The position numbers and the translations under genes were made by a program. A stretch of DNA of 6,871 bases from Anaerolineae bacterium (GTDB lineage Bacteria > Chloroflexota > Anaerolineae > JAFGEY01), in assembly GCA_016929205.1 (NCBI GenBank), contig JAFGJF010000344.1, positions 1 to 6,871 on the forward strand. The letters are read 5' to 3'. Position 1 is the first letter of the stretch, and every line of letters begins with the position of its first letter. This document shows positions 1-4,857 of this stretch, piece by piece. The notes beneath the pieces were generated by a model that was given only the letters and a program-made list of their open reading frames with translations, was not told the DNA's origin and did not search any database.

Positions 1-486
1 ACGGCCACGACTGTCTCGCCGACAGAGTTGATTGCCCAATACGGGTTACAGGATAGTATGCAGTTTCTGGGGATGCGCAGTGACATTCCCGAGTTGATGG
101 CAGCGATGGATGTGATCGTGTTGGCCTCATATGCCGAGGGCATTCCCCGCGTGTTGTTGGAGGCGGCCGCGATGGGCAAGGCAGCTGTAGGCACTGATGT
201 ACGCGGCACGCGTGAAGTGATCGTGGACGGGGAAACCGGTTACCTGGTGCCTTCGCGCGATGCGATGGCGTTGGCCGATGCGATCGGTCGTCTTGCTGCG
301 GATCCGGCTCGAAGACAAGAGATAGGCAAGGCAGCGCGCCGGCGAGCCGAGCAACATTTTGATGAGCGGTTTTATTTCTGGCGAACCGATCTGGAATATC
401 GTCGCCTGATCGAAACCAAGCTGTCGGCGACCCGTTTGCAGGTTTTGGGTGATTTGCCTCTGCAAGCCCACGATCTGCGTGCTTGA
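1..486 (+). CDS. Glycosyltransferase, GT4/GT-B family, C-terminal part (5' end outside window)
   Basis: The frame is open from base 1, so this is the last 161 residues of a longer protein and its true start is upstream. What is visible is the nucleotide-sugar-binding half of a GT-B glycosyltransferase. A turn with GMRSDIPELM (about residues 24-33) leads to a strand-loop SYAEGIPRVLLEA, which holds the E-x7-E pair (E46 and E54) that in GT4 enzymes contacts the donor sugar and nucleotide. It is followed by the typical GTDVRGTREVIVDGETGYLVP stretch and a final helix with FYFWRTDLEYRRLIE. The family transfers a sugar from an NDP-sugar to a lipid-linked or growing glycan on the cytoplasmic face of the membrane. 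The motif wording is closest in style to PglA/CapM-like enzymes of capsule and O-antigen clusters, but donor and acceptor cannot be read from this part. A gap of almost 200 nt separates it from the next gene. Confidence 0.9.
   Translation, partial: TATTVSPTELIAQYGLQDSMQFLGMRSDIPELMAAMDVIVLASYAEGIPRVLLEAAAMGKAAVGTDVRGTREVIVDGETGYLVPSRDAMALADAIGRLAADPARRQEIGKAARRRAEQHFDERFYFWRTDLEYRRLIETKLSATRLQVLGDLPLQAHDLRA
463..485 (+). other. Hairpin over the stop codon of the glycosyltransferase gene
   Basis: CAAG (463-466) and CACG (469-472) pair with CGTG (478-481) and CTTG (482-485). This gives an 8-bp stem with a 2-nt bulge and a 5-nt loop ending in the stop codon. A second small inverted repeat, TGACC/GGTCA (484-495), follows. 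No run of T comes after either, so neither is a canonical intrinsic terminator. They may be chance, or may contribute to 3'-end formation or pausing. Confidence 0.2.
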
Positions 487-505
487 CCGAGGTCATGCGT
501 TGTCA

Positions 506-536
506 GGTTCGATATGACGACGTGTACGGGTTCGAT
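506..536 (+). repeat. Direct repeat GGTTCGAT, two copies 23 bp apart
   Basis: The octamer GGTTCGAT occurs at 506-513 and again, identically, at 529-536. The start-to-start distance is 23 bp, roughly two helical turns, so a dimeric regulator could meet both copies on the same DNA face. It lies upstream of the AT-rich promoter-like stretch, where an activator site would be expected. GATTCGAT also occurs inside the coding region at 1514-1521, so the octamer alone is not specific, and only its clustering is notable. Confidence 0.35.
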
Positions 537-595
537 CTAACAGCTTTACAACTTTATTCTAACAATCTTCTGACTTTTATGAGTTATGATCAAAG

Positions 596-621
596 AGATT
601 CGAGTCTCATCGATCGAATCT
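596..621 (+). promoter_or_regulatory. 8-bp inverted repeat, possible operator or 5'-UTR stem
   Basis: AGATTCGA (596-603) is the exact reverse complement of TCGAATCT (614-621), with a 10-nt loop between. It sits a few bases downstream of the TATGAT box (585-590) and about 60 nt ahead of the start at 681. It could therefore be a repressor operator overlapping the transcription start, or a stem in the leader RNA. Its arms share the TTCGA core with the direct repeats at 506-536. No T-run follows, so it is not an intrinsic terminator. Confidence 0.35.
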
Positions 622-680
622 GTTCAACAAGATAGCAACTTGAAGCTGTGGGCACAAATGCCTGCAAAGGGAGGAAAGAC

Positions 681-1775
681 ATGAGATGTAGCAAGTGCGT
701 GTTGTCCGACAAGGCGCCCAACATTGTTTTTGACCAAGACGGTGTCTGCAATTATTGTCATACGTATCCAAAGTTCAGCTACAAGGGAGAGGCTGAACTC
801 ATCAAGACGTTGGATTCTTTTCGGCGACCGGACAGCAAATACGACTGCGTGGTGGGCCTCAGCGGCGGTCGAGATAGTAGCTACTTGCTGCTCAAGCTGG
901 TCAAGGACTATGGGATGAAAGTCCTTGCGGTGAATTATGAAAATCCATTTACGGTTCCACAGGCGAAAAAGAACATCGAAAACGCGCTCAAGGCTTTAAA
1001 CGTCGACATTGTTCACTTTCAAGATAAAAACAACAGGCACAAGCGGGTCTTTAGAGACACGGTGCGAGCGTGGTTCAAGAGGCCGTCGCCAGCTTTGATC
1101 CCGATTGTGTGCATCGGCTGCAAGCCGGCGTGGATCGAGATCTATCGGATTGCCAAAAAGCACGACATTCATTGTGTTGCCAGCGGTGGCAATCCATTTG
1201 AAGTGATTTCATTCAAGCGAGAACTGGTAGGGATTGAACGAGACCAAGATGCCCGGAGTGCCTTTTTCAAATACATCTACAGCCTGCGAGAAATCATCAA
1301 GAATATGGGCTATTTCACGCCCGGCGTTGTTCTAACGCTGATGAAAAGCTACTTGTTTGGCAATCCCTTTTCGCTTGGGATCAGGTTGTTCTATCCCGAT
1401 CTGACGTGGGTCGAGATGTTTAACTATATTGAGTGGAATGAACAAGAGATCCTGTCGAGGATTAGAAACGAATTGGGCTGGGAGGGTCCTGCCAATATCA
1501 AATCGACTTGGCGATTCGATTGCCGGGTCAAGCATCTGGTGGACTTGATGTACGTAAAGACGCTGGGGTTGACCGACAAGGACGACTTTTATGCCAAAGT
1601 GGTGAGAGAAGGTCTGATGGATCGTGCCGATGCCCTAGAGCGGTTGGAAAAGGAGAATGCGCTTTATCCTGACGAGATACGGACATTGCTCGAACAAGCC
1701 GGCATTCGAGATCCATCGATCTGGGAACAAGTAGAGAAGACCCGTTTGGCAGATGAGGTTGTCACTGCTTTGTGA
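681..1775 (+). CDS. PP-loop ATPase, N-acetyl-sugar amidotransferase-like (WbpG/PseA type)
   Basis: A 364-residue protein. The start is placed at ATG 681, because GGGAGG at 669-674 lies 6 nt upstream and the conserved N-terminus begins there. A GTG at 648 would add 11 residues of no family character. Visible motifs are a paired Cys motif at the N-terminus (C3/C6 and C23/C26 in GVCNYC), a likely zinc knuckle, then the PP-loop SGGRDS at about 61-66 that binds the ATP pyrophosphate. A second CIGC at 144-147 is followed by SGGNPFE, and the helical C-terminus (about 295-326) contains LTDKDDFYAKVVREGLMDRADALERL. This order matches enzymes such as WbpG and PseA, which adenylate an acetamido group so that ammonia can form an acetamidino sugar. 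WbpG depends on HisH/HisF-like partners to supply ammonia, and none is present in this window. The extra CIGC leaves open a different PP-loop reaction such as thiolation. The family call is fairly sure; the substrate is not. Confidence 0.75.
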   Translation: MRCSKCVLSDKAPNIVFDQDGVCNYCHTYPKFSYKGEAELIKTLDSFRRPDSKYDCVVGLSGGRDSSYLLLKLVKDYGMKVLAVNYENPFTVPQAKKNIENALKALNVDIVHFQDKNNRHKRVFRDTVRAWFKRPSPALIPIVCIGCKPAWIEIYRIAKKHDIHCVASGGNPFEVISFKRELVGIERDQDARSAFFKYIYSLREIIKNMGYFTPGVVLTLMKSYLFGNPFSLGIRLFYPDLTWVEMFNYIEWNEQEILSRIRNELGWEGPANIKSTWRFDCRVKHLVDLMYVKTLGLTDKDDFYAKVVREGLMDRADALERLEKENALYPDEIRTLLEQAGIRDPSIWEQVEKTRLADEVVTAL

Positions 1776-1806
1776 TTGGTATACCGTAGATGCGATCCAA
1801 ATGCCT

Positions 1807-1822
1807 GGAGGAGTTGGGGGTG
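1807..1822 (+). promoter_or_regulatory. Shine-Dalgarno site that decides the GTG start of the sugar transferase
   Basis: GGAGGAG at 1807-1813 is a near-perfect ribosome-binding sequence, 6 nt before GTG 1820. The in-frame ATG at 1790 has no comparable sequence upstream. Ten residues would separate the two starts, and these ten do not look like the family N-terminus. Confidence 0.6.
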
Positions 1823-2566
1823 GTCAGATCTGATCAAGTATCTAAACGGGCCCGAGTTGTTAAAAGAGCGATCGACATCGTCGTGTCACTGCTCGGCCTC
1901 ATCCTGTTAGCGCCGTTGCTGGTCATCATTGCGGTACTGGTAAAATTGACCAGCCGTGGCCCGGTTTTGTACCCGAGCCAGCGTATGGGATTGGGGGGCA
2001 AGTCGTTCACGATGTACAAGTTCCGCTCAATGTATGTGGATAGCCCTGTTCTTCGAAATGAGGATGGGTCTATGCGGGTAGAAAAGAAAGACAAACGGGT
2101 GACGCCTGTCGGCCGGGTCTTGCGGCTGGGGTTTGATGAGCTGCCACAGTTGTTCAATGTGCTCAAAGGGGATATGAGTTTGATCGGACCTCGTCCAGAT
2201 CCGCCGGAAGCGCTGCCGCATTATCACGATCGAGACCACTATCGCTTGCGCGTTCGTCCCGGCATCACTGGCCTGGCCCAAGTTGCCGGACGGACAGACA
2301 TTGCTTGGCGAGAGCGGGTACAGTACGACCTGCACTATCTGGACCACCAATCGCTGTGGCTGGATCTCAAGATCGCTTTGGCCACGACGATCGAATTCGT
2401 TCCGCCTCTTCGCGAGCGTTACCTTGAAGCAAATATGTTTGCGAGGTACGTGAGTCCTTCTGGTCAAGCGGCTGGGCTGGACGCCGATCAAGAGTCAAGA
2501 ACGGACCCGGCGGATGGACACCATCCGGCGGATAGAAACCATCCGGCAGGAGTTGCCGACGCATGA
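1820..2566 (+). CDS. Undecaprenyl-phosphate sugar phosphotransferase (bacterial sugar transferase, PglC/WcaJ C-terminal type)
   Basis: The protein has 248 residues from GTG 1820, or 258 from ATG 1790. It is a monotopic phosphoglycosyl transferase that moves a sugar-1-phosphate from a UDP-sugar to undecaprenyl phosphate at the inner face of the membrane, the first committed step of glycan assembly. Residues 15-43 form the KRAIDIVVSLLGLILLAP membrane helix with a proline break (P32), typical of the reentrant helix of PglC. It is followed by SRGPV, the YKFRSM motif (66-71), the catalytic Asp-Glu in DELPQ (106-110), SLIGPRP (120-126) and RPGITGLAQV (from 146). All family signatures are present, so it should be active. 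Length fits the short PglC-like class without the extra four-helix N-terminal domain of WcaJ. The last 25 or so residues are a low-complexity tail with PAD..H repeats, not part of the family. Which sugar it transfers cannot be told from sequence. Confidence 0.92.
   Translation: MVRSDQVSKRARVVKRAIDIVVSLLGLILLAPLLVIIAVLVKLTSRGPVLYPSQRMGLGGKSFTMYKFRSMYVDSPVLRNEDGSMRVEKKDKRVTPVGRVLRLGFDELPQLFNVLKGDMSLIGPRPDPPEALPHYHDRDHYRLRVRPGITGLAQVAGRTDIAWRERVQYDLHYLDHQSLWLDLKIALATTIEFVPPLRERYLEANMFARYVSPSGQAAGLDADQESRTDPADGHHPADRNHPAGVADA
2507..2531 (+). other. Strong hairpin near the 3' end of the sugar transferase gene
   Basis: Bases 2507-2517 and 2521-2531 pair at 10 of 11 positions around a 3-nt loop (ACA). 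The stem is GC-rich and lies inside the coding region, about 30 nt before the junction with the next gene. No T-run follows, so it is not a canonical terminator. It could slow ribosomes or RNA polymerase or stabilise the upstream mRNA. Confidence 0.4.
2507..2542 (+). repeat. 18-bp tandem repeat (two copies and a partial third) in the sugar transferase tail
   Basis: CCGGCGGATGGACACCAT (2507-2524) is followed directly by CCGGCGGATAGAAACCAT (2525-2542), 15 of 18 bases identical, and then by a partial third copy starting CCGGCAGG. The unit is a whole number of codons and encodes PADGHH, PADRNH, then PAG, so the reading frame is kept. It looks like slippage or unequal duplication at the 3' end of the gene. 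Confidence 0.75.
2544..2566 (+). promoter_or_regulatory. Gene junction: RBS in a small hairpin loop and ATGA stop-start overlap
   Basis: CGGCA (2544-2548) can pair with TGCCG (2554-2558), placing most of the AGGAG (2548-2552) in the loop. An ATG at 2563 overlaps the TGA of the sugar transferase (ATGA 2563-2566). This arrangement is typical of translational coupling if 2563 is used. A second Shine-Dalgarno, GAGGA (2591-2595), stands 6 nt before ATG 2602, so the downstream gene may have two start sites. Confidence 0.4.
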
Positions 2567-2601
2567 GTCGTTTGTGGAGCAGGTTTGTCCGAGGAAACGC
2601 G

Positions 2602-3807
2602 ATGAATGCGACCAAAACAGTGCCATTGTATGCACTAATTACGGTCTTGGTTGGCGTTTTATTGATTGTAGGATGCACAGCCGATTCAGGTATGGCAACC
2701 ATAGAGGATACGGTGGCTATAGAAAGTGCGACGGTGGCGTTCTCTACAGTTACGGCAGAGGTGGTGGCTCAAAGCACCGAAACGGTTTTTGTTACACCCG
2801 ATCTGCCGGTGCCTACCCGGACGCTTGCAGGTGACGATCCAATGCCGGCAATGACGCCGGCGGCAACACCGATGGTTACGACGACAGAAACGCCGCTGCC
2901 TACGGCAACTGCTGCCGTCAGTGCATCTGTATTGGAAGCGAATTCGAGCCTGTTCCCATATGGTGTGGTGTATGCCTACTCGAAAGATGAGTGGAACGAA
3001 TCCGATCGCCAGGATATCCGGGAGCAATTGGGGCGTCTGCAAGAATTGGGAGTAAATACCATTGTGCAGGTGTTCTCTAGTCGCTTGATAGGCACGGGTA
3101 GAGAAAATGATTGGTTGATCTTGTTGGATGAGGCTGAGCGAATCAATATGCAAGTGATCGCTCGCCTGTGGCCTGCGAACGAGTGGAATGGCAAAAACTT
3201 TGACTATCAGACGATCGCACCTTTCCTGTCTGTTGTCAAAGATCATCCGGCGTTGTTAGCCTACCTTGGACTTCACGAGCCATTGGAACAGTTCGACAGC
3301 GACCAACTGCGCTCTTTTTATACAGGGGTAAAAGAATTGGCTCCCGAACTGGCCGTCGCAAATTATATGGCCAATATGGCGATATTTGATAACAGTTTGC
3401 GTTTCCCAAATCGAACATTTGGCCCTGGCATTTGCGATATCTGTATCATCTGGTACTATCCTGCCCGCTATCTCGATAATCAGCCGGCTTTTGAAAAAGA
3501 GCTGCTGCGCGAGGTCCTGCAGGAGAACCGCGAACTGGTAGATGCGCGAACGCCAGGTGCTCAATTGTGGTTCCTGGGCCAGACATATGCCCAGTATCAG
3601 CATCGACGGCAACTGCGAATGCCTACGCCGCAGGAAATGCAGCAGATTTATGCCATTGCCGAACAGGCGCGTGTAGACGGCTTTTTGTGGTACCCGTGGT
3701 TGCATGGAAGCAACTACGATCAGGTATTGAGCAGTCCCGAGATGGAGCCACAACGTCGGGCCGTTCGTCTCATTTATGAACATGACATACTCGAGTCCAC
3801 ACCCTGA
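2602..3807 (+). CDS. Lipoprotein with Thr/Pro-rich spacer and TIM-barrel glycoside-hydrolase-like domain
   Basis: The protein has 401 residues from ATG 2602, which gives a compact signal peptide and has GAGGA 6 nt upstream; ATG 2563 would add 13 residues. The signal peptide runs through a hydrophobic core to the lipobox IVGC, with C25 as the lipidated residue, so the protein is exported and membrane-anchored. Residue +2 is Thr, not the Asp inner-membrane retention signal of diderms. Residues 26-113 are a Thr/Ala/Val/Pro-rich spacer. From residue 114 the sequence looks like an alternating beta/alpha barrel: FPYGVVYAYS, LGVNTIVQVF, MQVIARLWP, LLAYLGLHEP (E226, where many barrel glycosidases keep the acid/base), CDICIIWYYP (278-287), QLWFLGQTY (Q327) and GFLWYPW (360-366). 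I cannot name a CAZy family. The strand-7 position expected for a nucleophile shows Gln rather than Glu. It may cut or only bind the polysaccharide made by its neighbours. Confidence 0.7.
   Translation: MNATKTVPLYALITVLVGVLLIVGCTADSGMATIEDTVAIESATVAFSTVTAEVVAQSTETVFVTPDLPVPTRTLAGDDPMPAMTPAATPMVTTTETPLPTATAAVSASVLEANSSLFPYGVVYAYSKDEWNESDRQDIREQLGRLQELGVNTIVQVFSSRLIGTGRENDWLILLDEAERINMQVIARLWPANEWNGKNFDYQTIAPFLSVVKDHPALLAYLGLHEPLEQFDSDQLRSFYTGVKELAPELAVANYMANMAIFDNSLRFPNRTFGPGICDICIIWYYPARYLDNQPAFEKELLREVLQENRELVDARTPGAQLWFLGQTYAQYQHRRQLRMPTPQEMQQIYAIAEQARVDGFLWYPWLHGSNYDQVLSSPEMEPQRRAVRLIYEHDILESTP
2677..2940 (+). other. Low-complexity Thr/Ala/Val/Pro-rich spacer of the lipoprotein
   Basis: This stretch encodes the residues between the lipidated cysteine and the barrel domain. 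It is dominated by Thr, Ala, Val and Ser, with Pro-Thr/Thr-Pro steps in the second half (for example TPAATPMVTTTETPLPTATAA). It has no predicted fold and probably holds the barrel away from the membrane. Similar TP-rich spacers are common in secreted proteins of Chloroflexota and some Gram-positive bacteria, where they are often glycosylated. Confidence 0.65.
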
Positions 3808-3834
3808 ATCGTTAGCGTTGAGGAAAAAAAGCCC

Positions 3835-4857
3835 ATGTCTGTCGTTGACCTAAAAAGTGTTTCTACAACTGAATGGAAACAGGCGATTATAAACCACTAT
3901 CGTTTTCTTCCCTATTGGTGGATTCGTGCCATGGCGTCTTCGAGTTCCCAGGTCTTGGCTGATCGAGAATTGGATCGGGCCTTGGCGGCGGAAACGACCT
4001 ATTTGTTGGGATACACATCTGCTCAAGGCAATTTGCTTGGGTTTGCTCAAATGCGCCAGATGGAATGGGATACGAATCACTTTGGCATAGAAATCTGGCG
4101 GTTGGACCAGTTAGGGGCCTGGACCGAGCCCTCACACCAAGATCAAATCCTGGACCACCTCGTTCAAGCCTGCTTGCAGACGGCGCATGCGCGAGGAGGT
4201 CAGGGTATGCAAACACGGGTGCCCATCGACAATCTGCCAGCCATTCACGCTCTGGAACGCGCCAATTTTCACGTTATGGAAGTGTTGACGACCTGGTTGT
4301 TTGACCTAAACAGAACGCCTATTCCACCCAAGAGGAATCCCGAACTGATTCGAGACGCTGAACCGGCTGACGAGGAGCCATTGATCGAATTGGCGCGAGC
4401 TGTCTATACGCCGATACCTGACCGTTTCCACGTGGACCCTCATCTATCGCCCAGAGCCAGCGATGAATTGTATGCTGAGTGGATCCGCAATTCTTTCTCG
4501 GGGCAAATGGCCGACCACATTGCCGTGACCGAGATCGACGGTCAGGTCGTTGGGTATACTACGCTCAAGTATCTGGACGATCAGGGTGGGCTTTGCAATA
4601 TCCGTATTGGCGAATTGGGCTTGGGGGGTATGTCTCCTGATTTTCGCGGCCAGGGTATTGTCACCGATGGCGTCATCCACAACCTGGAATGGTTACGTCA
4701 CCGCCAGGCAGATGTCTGCATTGTTGGTACACAAGGAAACAACATCCCACCGCAGATCGTTTGGCTCAAGATTGGGTTCAGGCCGGCGACGATGGCGCTG
4801 ACCCTACACCATTGGCGAACACAATGCAGTTCCGCCCGAACGGAGGAAGCAATATGA
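3835..4857 (+). CDS. GNAT-family N-acetyltransferase, WecD/FdtC-like (amino-sugar acetyltransferase)
   Basis: A 340-residue protein. ATG 3835 has GAGGA (3820-3824) 10 nt upstream and follows the lipoprotein gene by 27 nt. The N-terminal half contains MEWDTNHFGIEIWRL (W78 to G84), the W-D-x-x-x-F-G signature seen in WecD-type TDP-fucosamine acetyltransferases. A catalytic GNAT domain begins near residue 167 (IRDAEPADEEPL), continues with VVGYTTLKYL and ends with the acetyl-CoA pyrophosphate loop FRGQGIV (R271-G274 core) and a GFRPATMALTLHHW strand. WecD acetylates the 4-amino group of a TDP-4-amino-6-deoxy sugar. The gene overlaps the 4,6-dehydratase gene by 4 nt, which fits acetylation of a 4-amino sugar derived from the dehydratase product. 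The aminotransferase that would act between them is not in the window. The length is about 1.5 times that of WecD because of the larger N-terminal part. The family call is good; the substrate is inferred. Confidence 0.8.
   Translation: MSVVDLKSVSTTEWKQAIINHYRFLPYWWIRAMASSSSQVLADRELDRALAAETTYLLGYTSAQGNLLGFAQMRQMEWDTNHFGIEIWRLDQLGAWTEPSHQDQILDHLVQACLQTAHARGGQGMQTRVPIDNLPAIHALERANFHVMEVLTTWLFDLNRTPIPPKRNPELIRDAEPADEEPLIELARAVYTPIPDRFHVDPHLSPRASDELYAEWIRNSFSGQMADHIAVTEIDGQVVGYTTLKYLDDQGGLCNIRIGELGLGGMSPDFRGQGIVTDGVIHNLEWLRHRQADVCIVGTQGNNIPPQIVWLKIGFRPATMALTLHHWRTQCSSARTEEAI
4842..4857 (+). promoter_or_regulatory. Shine-Dalgarno and ATGA overlap coupling acetyltransferase and dehydratase
   Basis: GGAGGA (4842-4847) lies inside the end of the acetyltransferase gene, 6 nt before ATG 4854. 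That ATG shares bases with the TGA stop at 4855-4857. The strong site and overlap fix the start of the dehydratase and suggest coupled translation. Confidence 0.8.

Larger units (their letters stand above)
487..680 (+). promoter_or_regulatory. Intergenic region, probable promoter of the downstream polysaccharide operon
   Basis: These 194 bases contain no convincing gene and are the only long gap in the window. The middle part (about 541-595) is clearly AT-richer than the flanking genes. It contains TTTACA (545-550), which resembles a -35 box, and TATGAT (585-590), which resembles a -10 box, but the two are not at a standard 16-18 nt spacing, so no exact promoter is called. TTGTCA at 500-505 likewise lacks a matching -10 box. 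Four copies of a TTCGA-centred octamer surround the AT-rich part. The position ahead of five closely spaced genes makes a promoter likely. The exact start of transcription is not readable. Confidence 0.45.

Noticed and set aside
545..590. A defined sigma-70 promoter built from TTTACA (545-550) and TATGAT (585-590)
   Set aside because: The distance between the boxes is 34 nt, about twice the allowed spacing, so only a general promoter region is called.
495..635. A 46-codon reading frame (ATG 495 to TAG 633-635) in the intergenic region
   Set aside because: The only purine-rich stretch upstream (GAGG at 489-492) is 2 nt from the ATG, too close to act as a ribosome-binding site. The peptide has no recognisable feature and the region looks regulatory.
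648..680. GTG 648 as start of the PP-loop ATPase
   Set aside because: ATG 681 has GGGAGG 6 nt upstream and begins exactly at the conserved MRCSKC N-terminus, so the 11 extra residues are unlikely to be translated.
1834..3783. Several minus-strand frames of 100-186 codons
   Set aside because: They lie opposite well-supported genes, show Arg/Ser/His-rich compositions typical of antisense frames, and match no known protein pattern.
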